From assembly GCA_028278245.1 (NCBI GenBank), contig JANQEQ010000148.1, forward strand, positions 182,151-246,150: 64,000 bases of DNA. Reading direction: 5' to 3'. The notes beneath the pieces were generated by a model that saw only the letters and a program-made list of their open reading frames with translations, was not told the DNA's origin and made no database searches. Position 1 is the stretch's first letter; each line of letters begins with the position of its first letter. This DNA comes from Phycisphaerales bacterium (lineage in GTDB: Bacteria > Planctomycetota > Phycisphaerae > Phycisphaerales > SM1A02). The position numbers were made by a program, and so were the translations under genes. Positions 28,910-37,386 of the stretch are shown piece by piece.

Positions 28910-29809
28910 TTACTTCATTTCACCTTCCTGCCTCATAATTCTATCCGCGAGGCGACTACCAACAACAAAGGGATCGGTACCGGATTCTATTGCTTCATAT
29001 AATTCGTGGTGATCTTCGCTGAACAGTTGAGCTTGCAGTTTGATTGCATCTCCCTCAATGTGTGCCAACGCAGCGATTGGGGTCTGGCAGCCGGCGCCGA
29101 TACACTTCAGGAAACTGCGTTCAGCATCAACAACCTTGCGCGATACCGCATGATCGAGTGCGGCAAGCAATCGATCCGTATCTGAATCAGTGCGGCACTG
29201 TACCGCCAACGCGCCTTGTGCCGGCGTGGGAACGAAGCGATCTGTCGGCAATTCAATAGCATGCTCCGGGGCAATTCCCAGACGCTTCAAACCCGCTGCT
29301 GCGAGCACGATTGCGTCAAGGTTTTTCTGCTGGAGTTTCCTGAGACGTGTTGGTACGTTGCCGCGGATCGGCACGATTTCTATATTTCCAGATCGAGATA
29401 ATTGCGCACTGCGCCGGGGGCTGCTCGTTCCAATCCGCTTATGGGTTTGTGATTGAAAGAATGAATCGAGATCATGTGATTCACGTGTGACCAGCACGTC
29501 GTGAACCACCTCACGTTCTGGGACGGCTGCAATCACAAGCTCCTTCGGCGATTGACTCGGCAGATCCTTATAACTATGCACCGCAAAGTCGATGCGGTTT
29601 TCGACCAGTGCTGCTTCTAATGCACTGACGAAACTGCCGACCAGCCAGTTTTCATCCATCGGAGCTTGTGGTGCGCGATCTCCGGCGGTCTGGATAATAA
29701 CTTCCTCGATTCCCATTGTCGGGTGAGCCTTGCGCAGAAGATCGCACACCCACCGTGTCTGGATGAGGGCAAGATCACTGCCCCGCGTACCGACTCGTAG
29801 CTCGGTCAT
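28910..29809 (-). CDS. hemC: Porphobilinogen deaminase (hydroxymethylbilane synthase)
   Basis: A 299-residue cytoplasmic enzyme that joins four porphobilinogens into hydroxymethylbilane in tetrapyrrole synthesis. Signatures: MTELRVGTRGSDLALIQT, HSYKDLPSQ, IGTSSPRRSAQL, IRGNVPTRLRKL, and FLKCIGAGCQTPIA containing the dipyrromethane-cofactor Cys. Its ATG overlaps the hemL stop by 4 bp, so the two are translationally coupled in one operon. Confidence 0.98.
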   Translation of the reverse strand: MTELRVGTRGSDLALIQTRWVCDLLRKAHPTMGIEEVIIQTAGDRAPQAPMDENWLVGSFVSALEAALVENRIDFAVHSYKDLPSQSPKELVIAAVPEREVVHDVLVTRESHDLDSFFQSQTHKRIGTSSPRRSAQLSRSGNIEIVPIRGNVPTRLRKLQQKNLDAIVLAAAGLKRLGIAPEHAIELPTDRFVPTPAQGALAVQCRTDSDTDRLLAALDHAVSRKVVDAERSFLKCIGAGCQTPIAALAHIEGDAIKLQAQLFSEDHHELYEAIESGTDPFVVGSRLADRIMRQEGEMK

Positions 29810-31113
29810 GGTGTGATAGCCTTGAAACTTGCAGCCGCAGCGTCGATGATCTGTTCGATGATTGCATTGTTATGTTCCGAGGAAATAAACATCGCCTCAT
29901 AACCTGATGGTGGGAGCCAGATCCCGTTTTTGAGCATGGCGCGGAAGAAGGCAGCGAAGCGCTCATGATCACAATCCTGTGCATCGACAAAGTTAAAAAC
30001 AGGTTTGTCAGAAAATGCCAGGCCGATCATCCCGCCTAGGAATCCGGTTGTTAGCGAAAGGCCGGCTTCCTTTGCTGCTTGTGAGAATCCTTTTGTTAAC
30101 ATTGCTGCGGAGTTGTTGAGTTCCTCGTACAAGCCCTCGGTTTGACAGAGTTTGAGAGTTGCGATACCGCATGCCATGCCGATGGGATTTCCGCTCAACG
30201 TACCTGCTTGGTACATGGAACCAAGTGGACTGACCTGCTCCATGAGTTCACGCCGACCACCATAAGCGGCCACAGGCATCCCACCGCCGATGACCTTCCC
30301 CAGGCACGTTATGTCGGGTTTGAGATCGGCCAACACCTGATATCCGCCCCAGGCAACACGGAAGCCAGTCATCACTTCATCGAAAATCAGCAAGCCGCCG
30401 GAATCATCACATACTGATCGCAGCGTTTCGAGAAAACCATCAGCTGGCGGTACGAAACCCATATTCCCCGCAACCGGTTCAACGAGGATTGCAGCGATAT
30501 CACTACCATGTTCTTCCATCACCCGCTGCACTGCGCGGGTGTCATTGTAGGGTACGAGCAATGTGTCGCCGGCTGCGGATGGTGTTACACCCGCCGAATC
30601 GGGAACTCCGAAAGTCGATGCGCCCGAACCGGCCGCAACCAGCAACGAGTCAACGTGGCCGTGGTAACAACCTTCGAACTTTATTAATTTGGAACGGCCG
30701 GTAGCTGCTCGCGCCAGACGTACTGCAGACATTGTCGCTTCAGTTCCACTATTGACAAAACGGATCATATCAATGGACGGAATAGCGCTGGTGATAATCT
30801 CCGCTAGCTCCGCTTCACTTTCACAGCATGCGCCGAAGCTAAGACCGCGCTCTGCCGCATCCTGCACCGCCTTCACCACCTCCGGGTGAGCGTGACCAAA
30901 GATGGCCGGCCCCCATGTACCCACCAAATCGATGTAGCGATTACCGTCCACGTCGTAAACATGTGCTCCCTTTGCGGATTTCAGGAACACAGGATCTCCC
31001 CCGACGGCTCGAAATGCGCGCACCGGACTGTTCACACCACCGACGAGCACCTGACGGGCGCGCTCGTAGCACGCGCGTGATTGTGTTTGTTTCCCGCTGT
31101 GTGGATCAGTCAT
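29806..31113 (-). CDS. hemL: Glutamate-1-semialdehyde 2,1-aminomutase
   Basis: A 435-residue PLP enzyme that makes 5-aminolevulinate from glutamate-1-semialdehyde in the C5 pathway. Evidence: GGVNSPVRAF near the start, NSGTEATMSAVRLARA, IKFEGCYHGHVDS, LIFDEVMTGFRVAWGG, and CLGKVIGGGMPVAAYGG with the PLP Lys. Length is normal. It is first in a two-gene unit with hemC. The preceding 175 bp to the next gene hold its promoter; none could be located with confidence. Confidence 0.98.
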   Translation of the reverse strand: MTDPHSGKQTQSRACYERARQVLVGGVNSPVRAFRAVGGDPVFLKSAKGAHVYDVDGNRYIDLVGTWGPAIFGHAHPEVVKAVQDAAERGLSFGACCESEAELAEIITSAIPSIDMIRFVNSGTEATMSAVRLARAATGRSKLIKFEGCYHGHVDSLLVAAGSGASTFGVPDSAGVTPSAAGDTLLVPYNDTRAVQRVMEEHGSDIAAILVEPVAGNMGFVPPADGFLETLRSVCDDSGGLLIFDEVMTGFRVAWGGYQVLADLKPDITCLGKVIGGGMPVAAYGGRRELMEQVSPLGSMYQAGTLSGNPIGMACGIATLKLCQTEGLYEELNNSAAMLTKGFSQAAKEAGLSLTTGFLGGMIGLAFSDKPVFNFVDAQDCDHERFAAFFRAMLKNGIWLPPSGYEAMFISSEHNNAIIEQIIDAAAASFKAITP

Positions 31114-31288
31114 ATACCCGCATCCTCAGTTTGGTTGGGAGATTATCGATCAAATGAACTGAGGATTATAGCTGCCCCATACATACCTCACACCCCTCGC
31201 ACAATGGCCCGCCACCACCGTCAAAGCACACTGTTGGACAAAAAAATACAGTCGCCGCTACTGTTAGCTGCGCCATTTACTCACTTGT

Positions 31289-33199
31289 CTATTCTTCATC
31301 CTCGGGATACACGATGAGCTCCTCGATCGGACGCGGCCAGAGGATCCAATCACCATCATTTCTCGCAACTCTTACTGGATCATTAGCCAGCGCTTCTGCT
31401 GAAGTCCAGCCGGAAGCGGCAAGGTAGTTGGGACGACCGGTATTGGGATAGACCGGCGGCTTTCCGCCATCATCATTACGATCGTTCCCAACGGAATACA
31501 ACAACGGTTGACCATCCACCAGGGTATAGCGCAACGGCTGTCCATCGAAACAATCGGGGGGGACTGCCGGCAGAAGCGAGGGAACCAGGTCATCCAGTGA
31601 GTCTGGCCATGCTTTGTGCTGTCTGTGATACATCTCAAGGGCAAATGCGACCAGCAAAGCATCTCGGCGTTGTCGCAGGTGTTCAGCGCTGATAGAAACT
31701 TTCTCCAGGGCAGGTATCAGCAATGAAACGGGAAGGTACCGCATGCGGTAGAACAGCTCCTGGTCGTAGGAAGTGATCTCATTATCGAACCGCGAGTAAT
31801 CTCTTTCCCACAGTGGCCGCTTTGATTCAGCAAGGCAGATATCCAGGAGACGATTGTATTCCAGCAACATTTCCTTCCTTGAAGCCGTGATGGTGTTCAA
31901 AGCCGGTGCGATCAGGACATCCATGGTTCCATGAGAAATGCTGTATTCGCCGGAATATGATCCCGTTTGAACTCCAGAAATGCTGCTCAGCTTTCGTATT
32001 CCATTGATGGTTATTCGCCCATCACCCTCGCCATCATCGGTGTAGATGCGCTGCAGAAGATCTTCAAATCCCCAACGTTCTCCGTCAAAACGTACTCGCA
32101 TCAGTTCATCGCAAGCGGAGAATCGATGAGCCAGTTCCTGCAGGTGATCATCGGAAAATGCCTCGGGGTGGTGAGCGACGGCATCACCGACACGCTCCAC
32201 CGTAAGGGTGACAATCGACCAACCGACCAGATCATTGATGAGGAACAGTATTTCTCGAGCGTGACTTGCAATTGTGAGCATGACTTCTGTATCAGCCACC
32301 ACGCGCGCGCCATCACCTTCTGCCGCAGCGCGGTCGATGTTCAAGGCAATTGTTTTTGCTAGCTCGCGCAGATTAACCAGGTGGTTGATGGATATGTTAA
32401 ACAAGCACCCTCCCTTCGATTCAATTTCAGCGGCGTGAGAATCCATACCCGGCCAGAGTTTCAGATCTTCCTCCGAAAATGTCCACCCAACGACGAATCC
32501 CAGGGTGGGGTACTGCGCTGCCTGTCGCACAATGTTCAACGCTTCTGCCTGTTCATCAAGGTATGCCTCAAACGTCTCCCACCCCGGTTCGCCGGGCATC
32601 GGCTGACGAGAATGTGTACGAAGCGAGGGGATCTTCTCCAACTGCAACAATGCTTCCCGGTAATGAGGCCAGGCGCGTTCGTCAGCCGGTACGGATGTAG
32701 CGGTCGCGTTGACCTTCGCCAGGTAATCAACCGAAACATTCGGTTTGCCGGCAAGCATGTACAGCCCACAGGCAAGATAGAAAACGATAAATGCCGCTAA
32801 GCAAAGACCAACTGTTTTGATGGTCTTCATTGCCACCCGCCAGGGCATGGGGCGATTGCGTTTCTTTGCCCGTCGTATCAGTTTGGCAACCCGCCTGGGT
32901 TCACCAAACGATTCAACAAGTTCGTCCGGTGATGCACCGCTTTCCATCCCGTCACGAAAATGAGAGATGAATTCACTGGCAACATCAGCACGTTCGGCGC
33001 GTGTCAGTCGTGTTTTCTTTGTGGTCAGCAGAATGAGATCAGCCAGAGCCGACGGCAATGCTGCTTCGATAAGCATTTGATTGATGCTCAAACGGTTCGG
33101 TGCTCGTAATCCAATGAGATCCCGCACCGGAGTGAAGAGAATTCGACGCCACGGTCCCGGCGAAGGGGGGGGATCTTTCTCTGATGTTGAAGCGTTCAT
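31289..33199 (-). CDS. PadR-associated HAAS-domain membrane protein
   Basis: A 636-residue protein. Residues about 55-110 form a helical HAAS (DUF1700-like) domain (RADVASEFISHFRDGMESGA, then SFGEPRRVAKLIRRA), the usual partner of PadR regulators. One membrane helix follows near 125-145 (VGLCLAAFIVFYLACGLYML). The long extracytoplasmic part ends in a pseudopilin-tail-like segment (HKAWPDSLDDLVPSLLP; LLYSVGNDRNDDGG). ATG at 33199 overlaps the padR stop by 4 bp and replaces a longer start at 33289. A C8 run (33165-33172 on the plus strand) lies at codons 10-12. Role unknown; it may sense or tune the PadR-controlled system. Confidence 0.8.
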   Translation of the reverse strand: MNASTSEKDPPPSPGPWRRILFTPVRDLIGLRAPNRLSINQMLIEAALPSALADLILLTTKKTRLTRAERADVASEFISHFRDGMESGASPDELVESFGEPRRVAKLIRRAKKRNRPMPWRVAMKTIKTVGLCLAAFIVFYLACGLYMLAGKPNVSVDYLAKVNATATSVPADERAWPHYREALLQLEKIPSLRTHSRQPMPGEPGWETFEAYLDEQAEALNIVRQAAQYPTLGFVVGWTFSEEDLKLWPGMDSHAAEIESKGGCLFNISINHLVNLRELAKTIALNIDRAAAEGDGARVVADTEVMLTIASHAREILFLINDLVGWSIVTLTVERVGDAVAHHPEAFSDDHLQELAHRFSACDELMRVRFDGERWGFEDLLQRIYTDDGEGDGRITINGIRKLSSISGVQTGSYSGEYSISHGTMDVLIAPALNTITASRKEMLLEYNRLLDICLAESKRPLWERDYSRFDNEITSYDQELFYRMRYLPVSLLIPALEKVSISAEHLRQRRDALLVAFALEMYHRQHKAWPDSLDDLVPSLLPAVPPDCFDGQPLRYTLVDGQPLLYSVGNDRNDDGGKPPVYPNTGRPNYLAASGWTSAEALANDPVRVARNDGDWILWPRPIEELIVYPEDEE

Positions 33200-33570
33200 G
33201 CCAGCGCTCCACTGATCATGTCGCGGCCTGCTGGCTTCGGGTCGCTGACAATACCCAATGCAATCATGGCGCGCGTGATCGCCGCCCATTGCTTGGTGTC
33301 GGTGGCAAGACGCGTGTGGCCTTGCTTGGTCAACTCGTAATATTTTCGCTTCCGGCCGGAGTTGGAATTATCCCATCGGCTCTTCACGAATCCCTTTGCC
33401 TCAAGGTTGTAGAGCATCGGATAAAGCGTCGACTGACCCATGTCGAGGACACCCTCGGATCGGCGTGACAGGGCACTCACCAATTCGTAGCCATACATCT
33501 CGCCATTCTCCAATAGCTTAAGAACTGCCACTGGCCCGGCTCCCCGCATCAGTTCGCGTTCCACTCGCAT
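33196..33570 (-). CDS. PadR-family transcriptional regulator
   Basis: A 124-residue winged-helix regulator: GAGPVAVLKLLENGEMYGYE, DMGQSTLYPMLYNLEAKGFV and SGRKRKYYELTKQG are PadR hallmarks. The start at 33570 is decided by GGAG at 33579-33582, 8 nt upstream; the ATG at 33603 has no such site. It overlaps the HAAS gene by 4 bp. Inverted repeats at 33603-33625 and 33679-33697 lie upstream and are candidate operators. It probably represses its own operon and perhaps the adjacent ABC transporter. Confidence 0.93.
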   Translation of the reverse strand: MRVERELMRGAGPVAVLKLLENGEMYGYELVSALSRRSEGVLDMGQSTLYPMLYNLEAKGFVKSRWDNSNSGRKRKYYELTKQGHTRLATDTKQWAAITRAMIALGIVSDPKPAGRDMISGALA

Positions 33571-33602
33571 GGTTGAAACTCCATCTGAGAGATTAGGTGT
33601 CA

Positions 33603-33625
33603 TATACTTTGTGTAACATAGTATA
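33603..33625. promoter_or_regulatory. Candidate PadR operator (inverted repeat)
   Basis: TATACT and AGTATA are perfect 6-bp arms around an 11-nt spacer, about 33 bp upstream of the padR start. PadR proteins bind such AT-rich dyads; binding here is inferred. Confidence 0.5.
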
Positions 33626-33678
33626 CATCACATAACAGACCGATCAAGAAAAATGTGCTAATTTTCTATCTGCTTGCT

Positions 33679-33697
33679 GTAACAGGATTTATGTTAC
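33679..33697. promoter_or_regulatory. Inverted repeat at the ABC permease end
   Basis: GTAACA and TGTTAC arms surround GGATTTA, and the right arm overlaps the stop codon (33694-33696) of the permease gene. GTAACA is also found at the centre of the 33603-33625 dyad region as TGTAACAT, hinting at a second regulator site. Not a terminator by shape. Confidence 0.35.
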
Positions 33698-34506
33698 GTC
33701 GTACAAAGACTCCGCCGGGCGGAGATCTCACCTGCGACTCCCCACGTAATGAAGCCGAACGTCAGCAAAACTGCCAGATCTCCCCAGGGAATGACCCCAT
33801 CGCGGAGGATCGTTGCTGCTTGGTAATAGTGCATCACGCTCAGAAACTCTAGTCGTTCCGCAGGCGTCCAGAATTGTGCCAGGAAATTGAGCAGGAACGA
33901 TCCCAACACCAGCGTAAACGACCACAGGGTCGCTCTGCCTCTACGATTACTCCACGATGAACAGAAATACACCATGCCCCCGACCGCCAGATACATACAG
34001 TAGAGATTGATAAGCACAATGAAGATGCGACTTATCTCCGGCCGCTGTTCCGGGGCAAGATCACCCACTCCCAGAAAGTAACCGATGGATCCGATCAGCA
34101 ATATCACCGCGCCGGAAATGAGCCAGATGATTGATTCACCTAGAAAAATTTTGCGCCGAGAAATCGGCAAGCCCAGAAAGACATCAATCGTGCCGCGATC
34201 AATCTCACCGGTCGGCCAGCGTGTGCAGAAGATAATTGCATGGGCCCACACCAGCGAAAGTACAACCGGATGCACCCATTGAAGTGATGCAATCATGATA
34301 TCGATGAAGTCTCCTTCAAGGTCGATTCCCATCAGGGCAGAAACAAACTTCTTCATCAACGGCAATTGTATGAATTGAAGACCCACATCTTCCATCAACT
34401 GCGGCAGAACAAGACTCATCAAACGCTCGACCAGCAGGAGGAGAATGCCCAGGAACAGTGTGACCGCCCAAGTTTCACGAACAGTTTTTCCCAGTAAACC
34501 CCTCAT
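33694..34506 (-). CDS. ABC-2-type transporter permease
   Basis: A 270-residue integral membrane protein with about six hydrophobic segments (AVTLFLGILLLLVERLM; SGAVILLIGSIGYFLGVG; IVLINLYCMYLAVGGMVYF; LWSFTLVLGSFLLNFL). The loop PTGEIDRGTIDVFLGLPISR, with Arg/Lys after it, is typical of ABC-2 exporters (FLGLPISRRKI). Its ATG overlaps the ATPase stop by 4 bp, so the two form one transporter. Substrate unknown; nearby PadR regulation suggests a drug or lipid efflux role. Confidence 0.88.
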   Translation of the reverse strand: MRGLLGKTVRETWAVTLFLGILLLLVERLMSLVLPQLMEDVGLQFIQLPLMKKFVSALMGIDLEGDFIDIMIASLQWVHPVVLSLVWAHAIIFCTRWPTGEIDRGTIDVFLGLPISRRKIFLGESIIWLISGAVILLIGSIGYFLGVGDLAPEQRPEISRIFIVLINLYCMYLAVGGMVYFCSSWSNRRGRATLWSFTLVLGSFLLNFLAQFWTPAERLEFLSVMHYYQAATILRDGVIPWGDLAVLLTFGFITWGVAGEISARRSLCTT

Positions 34507-35438
34507 GATTCAGATCCCTCCGACTGAACGGGAGATGAATCGGCCGGATGCGAATCCGGATGGTGATAATGCTGATGAAAAAGAGTTTCCAGGTCCGGTG
34601 GGGTGATGGTGATATCAACAATGTCCTGCTGTGCCGCCCATAGCATCAGATCACTCGGCTTGCCAATCAGATGGCCATACCAGCGCGTATCAGTTCGGCG
34701 GGTGATCTTGAGAAATTGGGGCAGTGTGCATTGCGTCGCCTTCTCTTCAGTCTTGAACTCGACCATTACCTCCCGCGTAGCCTTCCTCTGCAATGAACTC
34801 AGAGTTTCATTCAAAATCAGTTGTCCGTCCCGCACCAAGGCCACATGATCGCAGAGCGATTCGACTTCATGGAGTGAGTGGCTCGAGAAAAAGATTGTGT
34901 GACCTTGGGCGGCAAGTTCGCGAATGTGGTCGGCTAATGCTTCCTGCATGATCGGATCGAGTCCCGAGGTCGGTTCATCAAGGATCATCAATCGGGGTTT
35001 TGGCGCCAGCGCCAGGATGAGACCGAGCTTTTGTCGCATTCCTCGCGACATATCACTCACCGGTACGCTCATGTCGAGGTTGAAGCGTTCGCCGAGTTCA
35101 CAACCGGTGGTCTCAAGATCCATTTTGCGTATGCGTCCCCAGATACGCAGTGCGTTCATGCCGGTGAACCACGGATACAGGCGCAGATCGCCGGGCAGAT
35201 AACTTACATCGCGTTTAATTTGATGGCTCTGTTTCCAGCAATCCCGATCCATGATTCGAGCTGAACCAGCAGTGGGGCGGAGAAAACCCAGCAGCAGTCG
35301 GATGGTGGTTGATTTTCCTGCGCCGTTCGGGCCGAGGAAACCGAAGATCGTCCCCGCCTCGATATTCAGATCAAGCTGCCTGACCCCCACGCGTGAACCG
35401 TAGTAGCGCGTGAGTTGTGTGGTATTGATCAGACTCAT
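34503..35438 (-). CDS. ABC transporter ATP-binding protein
   Basis: A 311-residue ATPase. Walker A FLGPNGAGKSTT, Q-loop region SYLPGDLRLYP, signature MSRGMRQKLGL, Walker B RLMILDEPTSGLDP and switch His in FFSSHSLHEVE are all present. The C-terminal 80 residues are an accessory domain of the DrrA/NatA kind. ATG at 35438 is preferred over 35471, since homology begins just after it. It pairs with the permease overlapping it by 4 bp. Confidence 0.95.
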   Translation of the reverse strand: MSLINTTQLTRYYGSRVGVRQLDLNIEAGTIFGFLGPNGAGKSTTIRLLLGFLRPTAGSARIMDRDCWKQSHQIKRDVSYLPGDLRLYPWFTGMNALRIWGRIRKMDLETTGCELGERFNLDMSVPVSDMSRGMRQKLGLILALAPKPRLMILDEPTSGLDPIMQEALADHIRELAAQGHTIFFSSHSLHEVESLCDHVALVRDGQLILNETLSSLQRKATREVMVEFKTEEKATQCTLPQFLKITRRTDTRWYGHLIGKPSDLMLWAAQQDIVDITITPPDLETLFHQHYHHPDSHPADSSPVQSEGSES

Positions 35439-35530
35439 GATGAGATTCCAGCAGAGACAGGATTCAGTCAAACATGAGAAAAGAGTTTTACAACAATCGT
35501 GATACTCTACCTGTCATTATCAGGTTTGCA

Positions 35531-36508
35531 TCATTGTGGTTCGTAGGAGTCAGCAATCTTTTTCGCTACAGAGATAAGATTTTCCAGTACATCGGGTACC
35601 AGAGGATCGAGATTTTCCACACGCCCACCGATGGCCATTGCCACCGCATCAGCCGCCTTTGAGGAGATTTGCGGTTGAACAAAAATCACCTGGATACCGA
35701 GTTCCTCAGCACGTTGTTGCAACTGGGTCAACTCATGATCGGTCGGCTGCTTCCCCTGAATTTCAATCGCGATCTGTTCCAGATCATACGCATCTGCGAA
35801 ATACCCCCACGCCGGGTGAAAGACAAAAAATGTGCGTTTCGTCAAAGGTGTCAAGATTGCTGTAATGGCTGCATCAGTCTCATCAATCCGTTTCGTAAGC
35901 TGAGCTTGATTGTTGCGAAAGCTCTCAGTGTGGAGCGGGGCAAGATCACACAAAACCTGGGTCACGGTTTCGGCTTGTACTTTCAGCAGTTTTGGACTGA
36001 GCCAGATGTGAGGATCACGATCATGATGCGTGTGAAATGGGTCTTCCGATGATGAACAATTTTCATGATGGTGATGCTGCATCGAACGCAGTGTGATCCC
36101 CTCCCGGGCGTCGATGACCTGAAAGTCGCCTCCCCGCGTCAGGCTTCGATACCACGGACCATTTTCAAATGGTACCCCGATTCGAATGTAAGCCGATGCT
36201 CGCATAACACGGCTGATCTGTATGTCGGTTGGCTGATACGTGACGGGGCTCTCACCCGGCTGGATCATCGTGATGATGTTAACAAACTCGCCTCCGATCT
36301 GTTCAACCAGCCAGGCTTGTGGGGGAATACTGACCGCAACCGTGAGTTTGTCATCATGGTCATCATCCACTCCCTGCTGACAACTACTCAGGAGAGCGAT
36401 CATCATGAATGTCAGTACAAATCGAGTGAATGGCTGTTTCCACGTGGTGAAGTACAGGACGTCTGATTTGACGGATAAACGTATCGGTATGTTTGCAAAC
36501 TTAATCAT
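35531..36508 (-). CDS. ZnuA-like zinc/manganese-binding lipoprotein
   Basis: A 325-residue metal-binding substrate protein of the ZnuA/TroA (cluster 9) family. A lipobox (LLSSCQQ) follows a hydrophobic stretch near residue 45. A His-rich loop (MQHHHHENCSSSEDPFHTHH) and DPHIWLSPKLLKVQ bind metal; FFVFHPAWGYFADAYDL and EIQGKQPTDHELTQL are family motifs. No permease or ATPase for it adjoins. The start is uncertain: ATGs at 36508 and 36517 and a TTG at 36538 are possible, none with a strong ribosome site. It is divergent from a cupredoxin gene. Confidence 0.9.
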   Translation of the reverse strand: MIKFANIPIRLSVKSDVLYFTTWKQPFTRFVLTFMMIALLSSCQQGVDDDHDDKLTVAVSIPPQAWLVEQIGGEFVNIITMIQPGESPVTYQPTDIQISRVMRASAYIRIGVPFENGPWYRSLTRGGDFQVIDAREGITLRSMQHHHHENCSSSEDPFHTHHDRDPHIWLSPKLLKVQAETVTQVLCDLAPLHTESFRNNQAQLTKRIDETDAAITAILTPLTKRTFFVFHPAWGYFADAYDLEQIAIEIQGKQPTDHELTQLQQRAEELGIQVIFVQPQISSKAADAVAMAIGGRVENLDPLVPDVLENLISVAKKIADSYEPQ

Positions 36509-36536
36509 GCTGACCATTCTATCGTGATATGTGTTC

Positions 36537-36560
36537 AATGTGTTTTTCTTTTCTCACATT
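36537..36560. promoter_or_regulatory. Inverted repeat between the ZnuA-like and cupredoxin genes
   Basis: AATGTG (36537-36542) and CACATT (36555-36560) form 6-bp arms around a 12-nt T/C-rich spacer, midway in the divergent region. It could be a metal-regulator (Fur/Zur-like) operator; this is inference from position. Confidence 0.4.
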
Positions 36561-36668
36561 TGGAAAAGGCGGAATAGAAACGACATTGAGAGCGATTATG
36601 CGCTTATGCGGTTTGATCCCGTTTTTGTTTTTTTGAAGTCTTGGAAAATCCAATTGGAGGAGAACAAC

Positions 36669-37217
36669 GTGAAAAGATTAATCTTAATGAAACGAAATGT
36701 GATGATTGCACTGAGTGCGATGGTCGTGTCCGGACTGACATGCATAACGAATGCTGAAGTCCACGTAGTAACGCAGATGGGTTTACAATTTGATCCTGCC
36801 GAAATTACCGTCGCGCCGGGTGATACGGTTCAGTGGAACTGGATGAGTGGATCACATACTGTGACGTCGGGTTCAGATTGTACTTTTGACGAAATTCATT
36901 TTGATGAGCCGCTGAACAGTGCCAATCCAACTGCCACCTATGAGATTCCAGCTACGTTCACTGGTGTTATCGATTATTTCTGTCGACCGCACTGTACCCT
37001 CGAAATGACAGGGGTCATCAATGTTGTTGGTGATGATTGCCCAGGAGATCTGACCGGCGACAACCAAGTCAATATCGATGACATATTTGCTATTCTCGGG
37101 CTTTGGGGTGATTGCCCCGATCCCTGTCCCCCCTTCTGTGAGGGAGACCTCACTGAAGATTGTACCGTCAACATCGACGACATCTTCGCGATCCTCGGGC
37201 TGTGGGGACCGTGCTGA
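36669..37217 (+). CDS. Secreted cupredoxin with C-terminal dockerin-like tail
   Basis: A 182-residue protein: signal peptide (MKRNVMIALSAMVVSGLTC region), then a plastocyanin-like domain with QFDPAEITVAPGDTVQWNW, GSHTVTSG (Cu His) and DYFCRPHCTLEMTG (Cu Cys, His, Met). The last 60 residues are the dockerin-like tail ending NIDDIFAILGLWGPC. It probably carries electrons or copper at the cell surface, anchored by the tail. GTG at 36669, with GGAGGAG at 36656-36662, is the start; the longer frame from 36531 has no ribosome site. A strong terminator follows. Confidence 0.9.
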   Translation: MKRLILMKRNVMIALSAMVVSGLTCITNAEVHVVTQMGLQFDPAEITVAPGDTVQWNWMSGSHTVTSGSDCTFDEIHFDEPLNSANPTATYEIPATFTGVIDYFCRPHCTLEMTGVINVVGDDCPGDLTGDNQVNIDDIFAILGLWGDCPDPCPPFCEGDLTEDCTVNIDDIFAILGLWGPC

Positions 37218-37249
37218 TTAACTGATCGTCAGCCGGGGAACATAGATTC

Positions 37250-37295
37250 AAGGGCAAGGTCGACCATCCGGGTGTCGGCATTGCCCTTTTTCTTT
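37250..37295 (+). terminator. Rho-independent terminator after the cupredoxin gene
   Basis: AAGGGCAA (37250-37257) pairs with TTGCCCTT (37281-37288), closing a loop that itself folds (GGTCGACC), and is followed by TTTCTTT. Confidence 0.85.
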
Positions 37296-37386
37296 AATCA
37301 ATGCGCAATCTTAACCAAATGCAATCAAATCGAGGGACGATCATTGGTTTGAGGAGTGATATCATGGGAGGTTGAGGCAAAGCGGA

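Noticed and set aside
36531..36668. Longer N-terminus for the cupredoxin
   Set aside because: The extra part lacks a signal and ribosome site; GGAGGAG fits the GTG at 36669.
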